Below are positions 14,866 to 23,408 of a stretch of DNA of 64,000 nucleotides, in pieces. The stretch lies in contig CAWFMF010000004.1 in the NCBI GenBank assembly GCA_963816985.1, positions 3,038,001-3,102,000 on the forward strand. Reading direction: 5' to 3'. A program made the translations under genes and the position numbers. The stretch's first letter is position 1, and each line of letters begins with the position of its first letter. The stretch is from JAIVJM01 sp963816985. GTDB taxonomy: Bacteria > Acidobacteriota > Blastocatellia > Pyrinomonadales > Pyrinomonadaceae. Under the pieces are notes generated by a model. That model saw only the letters and a list, made by a program, of their open reading frames with translations. It was not told the origin of the DNA and ran no database searches.

Positions 14866-16476
14866 ATGTGGCAAAGAATCACGTTTGCCATCTGCTCCGG
14901 CCTCGCACTCATCATCGGAGTCTCAACCGCCGCGTCGGCGCAGGAAGAGAGCCGCGCTGCGTCGCCCTCGATAACAGCCGCCGCCGCCACGGAGCAGGTG
15001 CGCTTCATCTCGTTCGAGAAGATTACGCATCTGCGGCTTGAGGTCTTCTCCACGGCGGGCGAGCGTCTCTTCGACTCCGACTTCAAGTCCGGCGACCTGC
15101 TCGACTGGGACCTCCGAGACCAGCACGGGCAGAGGCTCGCCGACGGCTCGTACCTCTGCGTGGTCACGGTTAAAGACCCCACGGGCCGTCTCAGCCAGAG
15201 ACACAGCCTAGTCTCGCTGCAAGAGCAGCGGGTCGAGTTGCGTCGGGTAACATCGGGAAAGCTTTCAGCGGACGCAGCACGGGCGTGGGCGGAGAGCCGC
15301 GCGACGCAAGCTCTGGGGCCGGTGCAGGACAGCGGTGACCTGGCGATTATTGACGTGAACGCGGCTCCGGCCATGACGGTCGTGACGCACGACGGCAACG
15401 ACGGTCAGGTGACGAGCACTTCGGGCGCGCTCACCCTTCGCACCGGCGACGTGCTCACGGGTAAAGACAAGGAGCACGTCCGCATCACGCCCGAAGGTCA
15501 GGTCGGCATCGGCACGGACAAGCCCGAAGCGACGCTCGACGTGGCGGGCACGATCCGCGCTCGCGGCGGCATCTTGTTTGAAGATGGGACGGTGATGATT
15601 TCGGCGGGCAAGGCTGGCGGCAGGAAGTCGAGCGCCGACGGCACGAACTCAGCGGCGGCAAACGGCGAGACGCCGACGACGGGCGCGGCGGGCACGGGCA
15701 CGAACGGCTTCATCCCGAAATGGATTGACGGCCCCGGCGGCGTCATCGGCGACTCCCTCATCAACGAGAACGCGGGCCGCATCGGCATCGGAACCGCCGC
15801 TCCCGTCAACGCCCTCGAAGTCCGCAAGGACCAAGCCTTCAACGGGACGCTCGGCTCGATGACGCAGTTGGTCGTGAGGAACGACAACCCGACGGGCTTC
15901 TCGGCCATCTCCATCTGGGGGACGGGCGCGGAGCGGGGCCGCTACCAGTACAACAGCGCGCTGCCGAACATCTTCCTGACCTCCATCGGGCCGATCCCCT
16001 TCAACTTCGGCACGAACGACACCATCCGCATGACGATTAACGGGACGACCGGCAACGTCGGCGTCGGGACGGCCCCGAATGCGTCGAAGCTTGTGGTGGC
16101 CGGGGTCATCGAATCAACGACCGGCGGCATCAAGTTCCCGGACGGCACTGTCCAGACGACGGTCGCAGGTTCAGGCTCGACAGGGCCGCAGGGGCCAGCA
16201 GGGCCACAGGGGCCGACGGGGCCGCAAGGAGCGACAGGGCCACAAGGGCCAGCCGGGCCGCAAGGCCCACAAGGGCCGGCTGTACGCACGTCCGCCGTTT
16301 GTGCGAGCGCTTTATTTAACCCTAGCGGAGGGACTTGTTTTGGTAACTCATGCAGTTGTCCGAATGGCGCTGTTACTATTGTTGATTCTCCTTGTACTGT
16401 AACCTCAGACACGGGGAGTTGTTCTGCCTCTTCATGTAATACTTTCCGTGGTAAGTGCTGCGTATGTAGGCCATAG
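14866..16476 (+). CDS. Secreted collagen-like protein with Cys-rich C-terminus
   Basis: I chose the ATG at 14866 because AAGGAG lies nine bases before it and a signal peptide follows at once (ICSGLALIIGVSTAASAQ). The 536-residue product then has a FlgD-like strand domain (LRLEVFSTAGERLFDSDF; DLLDWDLRDQHGQRLADGSY, residues 45-110). Next come tail-fibre-like blocks (VGIGTDKPEATLDVAG; GRIGIGTAAPVNALEV; GNVGVGTAPNASKLVVAG), a collagen-type run of about 12 Gly-x-x triplets (TGPQGPAGPQGPTGPQG) and about 60 residues with 12 Cys. The whole resembles a surface fibre. The Cys-rich tail is encoded by AT-richer DNA unlike the rest. A surface or adhesion role is inference. Confidence 0.8.
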   Translation: MWQRITFAICSGLALIIGVSTAASAQEESRAASPSITAAAATEQVRFISFEKITHLRLEVFSTAGERLFDSDFKSGDLLDWDLRDQHGQRLADGSYLCVVTVKDPTGRLSQRHSLVSLQEQRVELRRVTSGKLSADAARAWAESRATQALGPVQDSGDLAIIDVNAAPAMTVVTHDGNDGQVTSTSGALTLRTGDVLTGKDKEHVRITPEGQVGIGTDKPEATLDVAGTIRARGGILFEDGTVMISAGKAGGRKSSADGTNSAAANGETPTTGAAGTGTNGFIPKWIDGPGGVIGDSLINENAGRIGIGTAAPVNALEVRKDQAFNGTLGSMTQLVVRNDNPTGFSAISIWGTGAERGRYQYNSALPNIFLTSIGPIPFNFGTNDTIRMTINGTTGNVGVGTAPNASKLVVAGVIESTTGGIKFPDGTVQTTVAGSGSTGPQGPAGPQGPTGPQGATGPQGPAGPQGPQGPAVRTSAVCASALFNPSGGTCFGNSCSCPNGAVTIVDSPCTVTSDTGSCSASSCNTFRGKCCVCRP

Positions 16477-16533
16477 GATATGTATCGGCGGCTCTGATTG
16501 CACGGCGCGAATGCCCGCTGCGATGACATCTAT

Positions 16534-17580
16534 CTAAGGTCTAACTGACTCGGCCTGAGCCGCGGCGAGTTCCGCCTCGATGATTTTCTCGAAGACGCTG
16601 AGAGGCTGCGCGCCGCTCAGGAAGATGCCGTTGATGAAGAAGGCGGGCGTCCCGCTGACCCCCGCGCGGGTCGCCTCTTGCACGTCTTCCTCGACCGAGT
16701 TTTTGAACTTCCCGCTCGCCAGACAAGAGCTGAACCGCTCCACGTCCAGACCCAGAATGCGTGCGCGCCCAACGAGGCTGCCGGCGTCGAATTTCGCCTC
16801 GCCGGTGTAGAGCAGGTCGTGATACTCCCAGAACTTGCCCTGCTCTCCGGCGCACCGCGCGGCCTCCGCCGCCTGTTGCGCCTGCGGGTGAAGCTCGCGC
16901 AGCGGGAGGTCTCGGTAAGCGAGGCTCACGCGCCCGGCGTACTTGGCGAGCAGCGTCTTCAACGTCGGCGCTACGCCCCGGCAGTAGGGGCACTGGAAGT
17001 CAGAGAACTCGACGATGATGACCGGCGCGGCTGCGCTCCCGCGCAGGCGAGACGAGTCGTAGCCGACCCGCGCTCTGGGGGGGCGCAGAAGTATCGCCAC
17101 GTCGGCCTTCTGCCGCAGGCTCTCGACGTAGCTCTGCCGCGCCCGTTCGAGCTTCGCCTGCTTCAACGCCTGCCGCAAACGGGGCTTGATTTCCTCGAAC
17201 GGGGCAGTGATACGATCCCGCTGTCCTAAGTAGTAAGCCGCAACCTCTTCGTCGGTCGGCTCGACGACTTTCGCGTCAACCTCTTGCTCAAGCAGCTTCT
17301 CCGCCGAGACGCCCTTAGTAACGGCCTCCGCCTCGACCAGTCGCCGCGTCACCAGCCGTTCGAGCGCCGCCCTTTTGATTTCATACTCCTGATTTTGCAA
17401 CGGCAGCAGTTGCCACTGGACGAGCGGCAACAAATCTTCCTCGTAGATGTTCTGCCCGCTGACCACCGCGAGGGGCTGCTTCGGCTGGGGCGGCGGGGCG
17501 GCGGTCTGGGCCGCGCACGCCAAAGGTAAACAGAGGCAGGCGGCTGCCTTCAGCCACGTGTTATGGAGTTTTGTCGTCAT
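16534..17580 (-). CDS. Periplasmic DsbA-type thioredoxin protein with helical N-domain
   Basis: This 348-residue exported protein (signal peptide with LPLACAAQ) has two parts. Residues 35-165 are helical and resemble SurA/PpiC N-terminal chaperone segments (YEEDLLPLVQWQLLPLQNQE; RLVTRRLVEAEAV), without a parvulin domain. Residues 175-345 form a DsbA/DSBA-like thioredoxin fold with the active site FQCPYC and the cis-proline loop GVSGTPAFFING. It probably oxidises or isomerises disulfides in exported proteins, with the N-domain binding substrate. It converges with the collagen-like Cys-rich protein gene, an attractive but unproven client. Confidence 0.88.
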   Translation of the reverse strand: MTTKLHNTWLKAAACLCLPLACAAQTAAPPPQPKQPLAVVSGQNIYEEDLLPLVQWQLLPLQNQEYEIKRAALERLVTRRLVEAEAVTKGVSAEKLLEQEVDAKVVEPTDEEVAAYYLGQRDRITAPFEEIKPRLRQALKQAKLERARQSYVESLRQKADVAILLRPPRARVGYDSSRLRGSAAAPVIIVEFSDFQCPYCRGVAPTLKTLLAKYAGRVSLAYRDLPLRELHPQAQQAAEAARCAGEQGKFWEYHDLLYTGEAKFDAGSLVGRARILGLDVERFSSCLASGKFKNSVEEDVQEATRAGVSGTPAFFINGIFLSGAQPLSVFEKIIEAELAAAQAESVRP

Positions 17581-17869
17581 AGGGATGTCTCTTCAGGCGA
17601 ACGCCGGACGGGTGTTCGATGACACGGAGGCCGGAGAGGTCGAGGGTCGTCTCATCGAGCACGGATTCAAGGTCACAGTGACGGCCCGCGGGCGGGAAAG
17701 TGCTTCAAACCATGCCTTTATATCACGGCGCGTCATGGCACATCTACGCGTGGCGCGCGGGCGCATCTCCACATTTCAAACCCTGCGGCCCGCTTTTACG
17801 TATTACGTGTTCAGAATGAAGAAAAACAATAAATGGCCGGTTGTATTGGACGTTAACAAAGGAGATTCA

Positions 17870-18706
17870 ATGTCGAAAAGTAAGTTGCTGCTGGCGGGTG
17901 CGGTGCTTTTGGTCATCGTGGCGCTCATCAGCGCGATGGTGGCCTTCGCGAACATTAATTACACGCAGGAAGGCACGGTCAACGTCGTCACCTACTTCGG
18001 ACGCATCGAGCGCGTCTACCACCCCAACGACGGCTGGTTCACCACGCTCGCGCCGGGGCGCGAGGCGTACCCGGTCAACATCAAGTCGTTCACCGAGAAG
18101 ACGCCCGTGCGCGTCACCTCGAAGGACAACGCCGCGCTTCAGGTCGAAATCGCCGTCACGGCCTTCACCGACGCGCGTTACGTCGAGGACTACGTCCGCA
18201 AGTACGGCTTCGACGAGACGACGCGCCACGACCGGCGCAACGAGATTCTCCACGGCCTCATCCAGACCGAGGCGCGCAACGCCTTCTCCGAGTACGGCGC
18301 ATACGAGATTTACGCCAATCAGGAGGCCATCCAGAAGCGCATCGTCGAGTCGCTCAAGCCGCTGCTCGCCACGCAGTTGATCCAGAGCCTTGAGTCCGTG
18401 CAGATCGGCAACCCCGACTTCCTCGACGACCGCATCGAGGCGGCGGCCTCCGGCGTCGTCGCCAACGAGAAGCAGAAGCAGGCCGAGGAGGCGCGGCTCG
18501 AAGCCGCCAAGATCGCCGCGCAGACCAAGCAGATCGAGGCGGCGACCTACGCCAACCCCGCGCTCCTCGACATCAAGAAGCTCGAACTCCAGCTCGAAAT
18601 CGAGAAGGCGCGCTCCGAGGGCATCCGCTCGCACAACGGCCCGCTCACCATCATGTACGGCGCGGGCGGCACAGGCGTGCAGTTGCAAGTACCGGCGGGG
18701 AGGTAA
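17870..18706 (+). CDS. SPFH/band 7 (prohibitin-like) membrane protein
   Basis: The ATG at 17870 has AAAGGAG nine bases upstream. The 278-residue product begins with one membrane helix (AGAVLLVIVALISAMVAFA), then an SPFH domain (residues 35-200: VNVVTYFGRIERVYHPNDGW, VRVTSKDNAALQVEIAVTAF) and a coiled-coil tail rich in Ala, Glu and Lys (NEKQKQAEEARLEAAKIAAQ). Such proteins form large membrane scaffolds that organise proteases or lipid domains. A 51-codon membrane-protein gene follows after six bases and is surely co-transcribed. No NfeD or FtsH partner is adjacent. Confidence 0.9.
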   Translation: MSKSKLLLAGAVLLVIVALISAMVAFANINYTQEGTVNVVTYFGRIERVYHPNDGWFTTLAPGREAYPVNIKSFTEKTPVRVTSKDNAALQVEIAVTAFTDARYVEDYVRKYGFDETTRHDRRNEILHGLIQTEARNAFSEYGAYEIYANQEAIQKRIVESLKPLLATQLIQSLESVQIGNPDFLDDRIEAAASGVVANEKQKQAEEARLEAAKIAAQTKQIEAATYANPALLDIKKLELQLEIEKARSEGIRSHNGPLTIMYGAGGTGVQLQVPAGR

Positions 18707-18712
18707 CAAGCG

Positions 18713-18868
18713 ATGAGGTTCTTTGTCTTTCTCTGGGTCGCCGTCGAGATTTTGCAGATCGCCGTCATCGGCCTCCTCGCCGTCGGCTACCGCAACCTCC
18801 AACGCAAAATAGAAGAGGGCCGCCGCTTCGAGCACAACCCGCCGCCGCCCTCCGTGACCGAAGGGTAA
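18713..18868 (+). CDS. 51-residue single-helix membrane protein paired with the SPFH gene
   Basis: The ATG at 18713 follows GGGGAGG, which overlaps the SPFH stop. The product has a membrane helix (FVFLWVAVEILQIAVIGLLA), a basic amphipathic stretch (YRNLQRKIEEGRRFEHN) and a Pro-rich end. Codon use matches the neighbours. The tight coupling suggests a small subunit or regulator of the SPFH scaffold. No family is recognised. Confidence 0.7.
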   Translation: MRFFVFLWVAVEILQIAVIGLLAVGYRNLQRKIEEGRRFEHNPPPPSVTEG

Positions 18869-18885
18869 AGTAGTTCCGGGCCACA

Positions 18886-18967
18886 AAAAACAGTACCGCG
18901 AGCGGTAGCGAGCGGGTTGAGCGTCATCAACGTCAACCCGCTCGCTACCGCTCGCGGTACTGTTTTT
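18886..18967. repeat. GTACCGCGAGCGG inverted repeat (perfect 35-bp arms)
   Basis: Arms 886-920 and 933-967 are perfect inverted copies with a 12-base loop. They start and end in A/T runs, so the element doubles as a bidirectional terminator between the SPFH pair and msrQ. It belongs to a family seen also at 31830, 49379, 60197 and, as a half copy, 23775. Confidence 0.9.
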
Positions 18968-19601
18968 AACGGCGGGGGACGGCGGACTGCGCGGGGACGA
19001 CCGGGCGCTTGAAGTAGAACTTGGCGAGGCGGTAGCCGAGGAGGACGGCGAGCACCGCGCCGAAGATTAAGGGCTTGCGCGTGTCTGATTTGACGAGCAG
19101 GTAAAAGTGGAGCACCCCGGCGGCGGCGGCGACGTAGGTCAGCTTGTGGAGCTTCTGCCAGAGCTTGCCGCCGAGCCGCTTAATCATCCGGTCGGTCGAG
19201 GTCGCGGCGAGCGGGACCATCAAAAGGAAGGCGAGCATCCCGACGGCGATGAAGGGCCGCTGCCACACGTCGCGCGTGATGTCGGCGACGGCGAAGGACT
19301 TGTCGAACCAGACGTAGGTCAGGAGGTGGAGCAGGCCGTAGAAGAAGGCGTAGAGGCCGAGCATCCGCCGCAGACGGACGAGCCACTGCGCGCCCGTCAA
19401 CTTCCTCAGGGGCGTGACGGCGAGCGTCAGCAGGAGGAAGACGAGCGTCATCGTCCCCGTCGTCCGCGTGATGAAGTCGAGCGGGTTCGCCCCCAACCCC
19501 CCGCGCCAACCGTCCCACGCGAGCAGCGCAACGGGGACGAGGCTGTTGACGAAGACGACCAACTTATAAAACTTAATATCTTTCAACGCGTCGAACCTCA
19601 C
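18966..19601 (-). CDS. msrQ: MsrQ, heme-binding membrane subunit of methionine sulfoxide reductase
   Basis: This 211-residue polytopic protein has six hydrophobic segments and the conserved histidines of the ferric-reductase-like domain (FYGLLHLLTYVWFDK; WQKLHKLTYVAAAAGVLHFY). KFYKLVVFVNSLVPVALLAW at the start and TGTMTLVFLLLTLAVTPLRK are typical of MsrQ/YedZ. It passes electrons from the quinone or flavin pool to MsrP, which repairs oxidised methionines in periplasmic proteins. The start is a GTG at 19601 without a clear ribosome site. The gene lies downstream of msrP in the same direction, separated by an 82-bp perfect hairpin. Confidence 0.95.
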   Translation of the reverse strand: MRFDALKDIKFYKLVVFVNSLVPVALLAWDGWRGGLGANPLDFITRTTGTMTLVFLLLTLAVTPLRKLTGAQWLVRLRRMLGLYAFFYGLLHLLTYVWFDKSFAVADITRDVWQRPFIAVGMLAFLLMVPLAATSTDRMIKRLGGKLWQKLHKLTYVAAAAGVLHFYLLVKSDTRKPLIFGAVLAVLLGYRLAKFYFKRPVVPAQSAVPRR

Positions 19602-19602
19602 A

Positions 19603-19684
19603 GAAGGTGATAAGTGATGAGAGATAAGTGATAAGAGAATTCAGATTCTTTCTTATCACTTATCTCTCATCACTTATCACCTTC
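19603..19684. repeat. Short-word hairpin (AAGTGATAAG) between msrP and msrQ
   Basis: The arms 19603-19636 and 19651-19684 are perfect 34-bp inverted copies built from repeated words GTGATAAG/GATGAGAGATAAG. The hairpin fills exactly the gap between the msrP stop and the msrQ start, where it could reduce read-through or stabilise the upstream message. Confidence 0.9.
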
Positions 19685-20656
19685 CTAAAAGTAGTACTTC
19701 AAATCCATCCCGGCATAGAGGCCCGCGACCTCTTCGGCGTAGCCGTTGAAGGGGAGCGTCGGGCGGCGGCTGTACTCGCCGATGCGGCGCTCGGTCGCCT
19801 GACTCCAGCGCGGGTGCGGAACCGCCGGGTTGACGTTCGAGAAGAAGCCGTACTCGTCCGAGGCCGCCTTGTTCCAAGTCGTCGGCGGGACTTGCGCGAC
19901 GAGGCGGATGCGGACGATTGACTTGATGCTCTTGAACCCGTACTTCCACGGCACGACCAGCCGCAAGGGCGCTCCGTTCTGCGAAGGCAGTGGCTCGCCG
20001 TAAATCCCCGACGCGAGAATCGTCAAAGGGTGCATCGCCTCGTCGAGCCTTAAGCCTTCGACGTAAGGCCATTCGAGCGCGCTCGTCTCAGGGATGTTGC
20101 GCTTCTCGTCGTTGGCCGTCTCGAAGGCGACGTACTGCGCCTGTCCGAGCGGCTCGACGCGCTTCAGGATTTCCGCCAGCGGGAAGCCGAGCCACGGGAT
20201 GACCATTGACCAGCCCTCGACGCAGCGCAGGCGATAGATTCTGTCCTCCTGCGTGAAGGCGAGCAGCTCTTCGAGGTCGAAGACCTTCGGCTTGTTGACG
20301 AGCCCCTCGACCGAGACCGTCCACGGCCTCGTCACGAGCGCCTGTGCGCGTCGCGCGGGCGAATACTTGTCCGTCCCGAACTCGTAGAAGTTGTTATAGC
20401 TCGTGATGTCTTTGTAGGGCGTGGCCTCTTCGCCGGGGAGTCCCCACTGCCGCCCGGCGGTGGGCGAGCCCGGCGCGGGCAGGCCCGTCGGCGTGGGCTG
20501 CTCGATTTCGGGCGCGAGAAGTCGTTTGTAGAGCACGCCGGTGGCGAAGGTCGTCGCCGCGAGCGCCGCGCCGCGCATGAAGTTGCGGCGGCTCAGGTAA
20601 ACCTTCTTGTCCGTAATCTCGCTGCTCTTGATGTCGCCCGTCTTCTTCACAACCAT
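19685..20656 (-). CDS. msrP: MsrP, molybdopterin catalytic subunit of methionine sulfoxide reductase
   Basis: The protein carries a twin-arginine signal (SRRNFMRGAALAATTFATG) and the sulfite-oxidase fold with the molybdenum-ligand Cys in YRLRCVEGWSMVIPWLG. Other MsrP marks are YNNFYEFGTDK, LASGIYGEPLPSQNGAPLRL and WKYGFKSIKSIVRI. I prefer the ATG at 20656 (MVVKKTGDI, GAGG upstream), giving 323 residues; an ATG at 20683 adds nine. It reduces both R- and S-methionine sulfoxide in periplasmic proteins, using electrons from MsrQ encoded next. Confidence 0.95.
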   Translation of the reverse strand: MVVKKTGDIKSSEITDKKVYLSRRNFMRGAALAATTFATGVLYKRLLAPEIEQPTPTGLPAPGSPTAGRQWGLPGEEATPYKDITSYNNFYEFGTDKYSPARRAQALVTRPWTVSVEGLVNKPKVFDLEELLAFTQEDRIYRLRCVEGWSMVIPWLGFPLAEILKRVEPLGQAQYVAFETANDEKRNIPETSALEWPYVEGLRLDEAMHPLTILASGIYGEPLPSQNGAPLRLVVPWKYGFKSIKSIVRIRLVAQVPPTTWNKAASDEYGFFSNVNPAVPHPRWSQATERRIGEYSRRPTLPFNGYAEEVAGLYAGMDLKYYF

Positions 20657-20726
20657 CTCGCCAGCCTCACTTCCAACACACATCCGACAGACAATCTACG
20701 CGAGGGCCGAGGGGAGCGGATTTAAG

Positions 20727-20813
20727 AGAAAGTCAGAAGTCAGAACGCTGAACGCTGAACTGAAAGAAAGAAGGCGGGTGTTTTAAGTTCAGCGTTCTGA
20801 CTTCTGACTTTCT
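20727..20813. repeat. Short-word hairpin (AGTCAGAAGTCAGAACGCTGAAC)
   Basis: Arms 20727-20753 and 20787-20813 are perfect 27-bp inverted copies made of the words GTCAGAA and CGCTGAA. It abuts the stop of the DUF1223 gene (20816) and probably serves as its 3' structure. Confidence 0.85.
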
Positions 20814-20815
20814 TT

Positions 20816-21661
20816 TCATTTCAGTTCGAGCATTCCGGCGGCGAGGATGCGGCGGCTGCCGCGCTCCTGAACGAAGACGACGGCACGGAGATTTTCGCGC
20901 CGCCAGTTCTTGTCGAAAGCGATGTCCGTCTCCGCCGCGAAAGCCTCGCCCGGCTTGTCGGGGAGCGGGCCGACGGTCGTGAGCCTGCGCACGACGCCGA
21001 CGTGTGCGAGTTTGCGCCCCGCGTTCTCGCCGCGCCGCACGTCGTTCGAGAGGTCGCCTTCGGTCACGGCCAAAAGCACGTAGGCGTCGTCGCCTTCCGT
21101 CAGCTTTGGCGTCTGCTCGATGCGGACGCCGAGGCGGACGCCGCCTTCAGACGCCGCGCGCGTGAGTCTCACTTGCGCCTTCGGGACGCTTGCCGCCTTC
21201 GCGATTGATTCGAGGGCAAGCCCCGTCCTGCCGCCCGGAAACTCTTTCACGCCGTCCACAATCATCTGCGGCGTGTAAACGCCGTCCTTGCCGTAGGCGG
21301 CGGCGTACTCGCCCTGCCGCGCGCTGAACACGGCGGAAGAGAAGGGGTCTGACCAGCCGAGGTAGTTCCAGTAGTCAACGTGCATCGCGAGCGGAATCAC
21401 CTGCGCACCCTCGACCGGCTGCGTCAGCTCAAGGCGCGAGAGCAGCGCGTCGGCGGGCGGGCAGCTCGAACAGCCTTCGGAGGTGAACAGCTCGACGACG
21501 ACCGGCGCGCGACTCCCTGCCGGGTTCGAAGGGGAAGTCTTACCGGGCGCTCCGGCGCTCTCGACGACTTCGGGCCGCCCCTTCCGCATACTCACGACGC
21601 CGACCGCGACGGCGACCGCCAACACCGCGAGGGCGGCGACGAGAGCCAGCAACTTTCTCAT
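20816..21661 (-). CDS. DUF1223 thioredoxin-like secreted protein
   Basis: This 281-residue protein has an N-terminal membrane anchor or signal (LLALVAALAVLAVAVAVGVV). The DUF1223 core follows: VVELFTSEGCSSCPPADALL with a CxxC pair, HVDYWNYLGWSDPFSS, and YTPQMIVDGVKEFPG. DUF1223 proteins adopt a thioredoxin-like fold and lie in the envelope; their substrate is not established. The pairing with msrPQ (same strand, just upstream) and a DCC-type thioredoxin gene (divergent) makes a small redox neighbourhood. Confidence 0.9.
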   Translation of the reverse strand: MRKLLALVAALAVLAVAVAVGVVSMRKGRPEVVESAGAPGKTSPSNPAGSRAPVVVELFTSEGCSSCPPADALLSRLELTQPVEGAQVIPLAMHVDYWNYLGWSDPFSSAVFSARQGEYAAAYGKDGVYTPQMIVDGVKEFPGGRTGLALESIAKAASVPKAQVRLTRAASEGGVRLGVRIEQTPKLTEGDDAYVLLAVTEGDLSNDVRRGENAGRKLAHVGVVRRLTTVGPLPDKPGEAFAAETDIAFDKNWRRENLRAVVFVQERGSRRILAAGMLELK

Positions 21662-21852
21662 CTTTCATCCTTTCATCAAGACCTTGAAGCCGCGAGGCGT
21701 CGTATCAGCACTGTCTTTGAGCCCTCAGACGCCCTTCCAGTTGCTCCACGCCCCTCAACGAGTGGATTCGTCCGGCGGCGGTGATGTTACTGGTAAAGTA
21801 TCTTATACTCTATCCGGCCTTTGAACGATTCCGACGGGAGGGCAGAGAGAGA

Positions 21853-22263
21853 GTGCAGCCGAACTCGCGCATCGAGGTTTACACCGACGGGCAGTGTCCC
21901 CTGTGCCGCTGGGTGCGCGCGCGGGTCGAGCCGTTCGACCGCGACGGGCGCATCGAGTGGCTCGACTTCAACGAGCCGGAGTCGCTCGCTCGCGCCGCGC
22001 CGCACACCTTCAACGAGATGACTGCCGAGATGCACGTCCGCCGCGCCGACGGCGTTTGGTCGAAGGGCTACTTCTCCTGGCTCGAAGTGCTCCGCGTCCT
22101 GCCGCGCTGGCGTTGGCTCGCCTCCGTCCTCGCCCTCTGGCCCTTCAAGAGCCTCGGCCCCGTCTTCTACCGCTGGCTCGCCAGCCGCCGCTACACGCTC
22201 TTCGGCATCCCGCCGCCGTGCGACGCTTCGGGCGTCTGCGCGCTCCACCAGCCGAAAAAGTAA
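21853..22263 (+). CDS. DCC-family thiol oxidoreductase
   Basis: I placed the start at the GTG at 21853, preceded by GGAGGGCAGAGAGA. Earlier in-frame codons encode an unrelated hydrophobic stretch. The 136-residue product opens with IEVYTDGQCPLCRWVRARVE, the DxxCxxC-type motif that defines the DCC (YuxK-like) family. It continues with IEWLDFNEPES and VWSKGYFSWLEVLRVLPRWR. The family is predicted to catalyse thiol-disulfide exchange in the cytosol. A short hairpin terminator follows at 22395. Confidence 0.85.
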   Translation: MQPNSRIEVYTDGQCPLCRWVRARVEPFDRDGRIEWLDFNEPESLARAAPHTFNEMTAEMHVRRADGVWSKGYFSWLEVLRVLPRWRWLASVLALWPFKSLGPVFYRWLASRRYTLFGIPPPCDASGVCALHQPKK

Positions 22264-22394
22264 GTAGTCTTAAAGAGCACAACGGGCCTCCATCCTGCCG
22301 CGCCCGCAGGCCAACCCTTCCACACCCGCGAGCATCTTAATACCGCATAAAAGCCCGGTCTGAAGTCGCACACGGCGGGGCCGTTAACGAAGCC

Positions 22395-22427
22395 GAGCGT
22401 GCCGCCGTTGTGAGCACGCTCTTTTTA
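22395..22427 (+). terminator. Intrinsic terminator after the DCC gene
   Basis: GAGCGTGC (395-402) pairs with GCACGCTC (414-421), followed by TTTTTAA. Confidence 0.6.
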
Positions 22428-22497
22428 ACTCAGACCGAAGGGCAATCGGTCGCCCACCCCTCCGGGCGTTTCTCAAGGGGGGTAAAGGATTACGTTG

Positions 22498-23229
22498 ATG
22501 AAGAAAATATATACGACTCTGGCAGCTCTTATCCTCGTCGTGGCCGCGTCGCTCGGCGCAGTGGCCGCGCCGCAAAACTCGAAGCGGGACGCACGCGCGG
22601 AGACGAACTTGCGCGTCCGCGCGCCCCTCAATCTGGCGGTGCTGATTCAAGACGACCTCGTGCCGCGCGTCGGTAACGAGCTGAAGCTCACGGGCGAATT
22701 CATCCGCTCGCTGCCCGCGGGCTCGCGCGTCATGGTCGGCTACATCCGCTCCGGCTCTTTGCAGGTGCGTCAGAATTTCACGGGCGACCTCGAACAGGCG
22801 AGCCGCTCGCTGCGCGTCCCGGCGGGCTCGACCGCCGTCTCGCCCTACAACCCTTACGTCGAGGTGATTGAGGCGCTGCGGCTCTTCCCCGAAGGCGGCT
22901 CGAACCGCAACGCCCTGCTCCTCGTCTCGGACGGCCTCGACTCCTCGCGCGGGTTCGACTTCTCGTCCGCCGTCAACTCGCTCGACCTCGACCGCGCGGT
23001 GCGCGAAGCCAAGCGGAGGGAAGTGGCGGTCTACTCTTTCTACGCGCCCTCGGTGGGCCTGACGAGCTACAGCCACCGCGCCATCAGCTTCGGCCAGAGC
23101 GCGCTCAACCGCATCTCCGAAGAGACGGGCGGCGAGGCCTTCTTCCAGGGGACGAGCTTCGTCACCTTCAACGCCTACTTCGAGCGTCTCAGCCGCACGC
23201 TCAACGAGCGACAGGGCGGCGCTTACTAA
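22498..23229 (+). CDS. Secreted VWFA-related domain protein
   Basis: The ATG at 22498 gives 243 residues: a signal peptide (TTLAALILVVAASLGAVAA) and a von Willebrand A-like domain of the acidobacterial VWFA-related type. The metal-site region is changed: APLNLAVLIQDDLVPRVGNE where DxSxS is expected. NALLLVSDGLDSSRGFDFSS keeps the second conserved Asp, and a helix ALNRISEETGGEAFF closes the domain. Such proteins bind partners outside the cell or in the periplasm. The ligand and process are unknown. It is flanked by hairpins on both sides and appears monocistronic. Confidence 0.82.
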   Translation: MKKIYTTLAALILVVAASLGAVAAPQNSKRDARAETNLRVRAPLNLAVLIQDDLVPRVGNELKLTGEFIRSLPAGSRVMVGYIRSGSLQVRQNFTGDLEQASRSLRVPAGSTAVSPYNPYVEVIEALRLFPEGGSNRNALLLVSDGLDSSRGFDFSSAVNSLDLDRAVREAKRREVAVYSFYAPSVGLTSYSHRAISFGQSALNRISEETGGEAFFQGTSFVTFNAYFERLSRTLNERQGGAY

Positions 23230-23231
23230 AC

Positions 23232-23316
23232 AAGGCAAAAGTAAAAAGGCAAAAGGCAAAAGTGGAGAGGTTCAAGCCCTCCTCACTTTTGCCTTTTTAC
23301 TTTTACCTTTTGCCTT
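23232..23316. repeat. Short-word hairpin (AAGGCAAAAG)
   Basis: An imperfect inverted repeat built from AAGGCAAAAG/AAAAAGGC words starts two bases after the VWFA stop. The loop is GGTTCAAGCCCT. It would act as a terminator-like structure. Confidence 0.75.
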
Positions 23317-23408
23317 CACTTTCGCCCGCCGGCAGTGATAAAGTGCGTGGTCGCGGCGCGTCAAGAGAGGCCCACCGGCCCCCGAAGCGTGCGGCCTTAA
23401 CTCACGCC

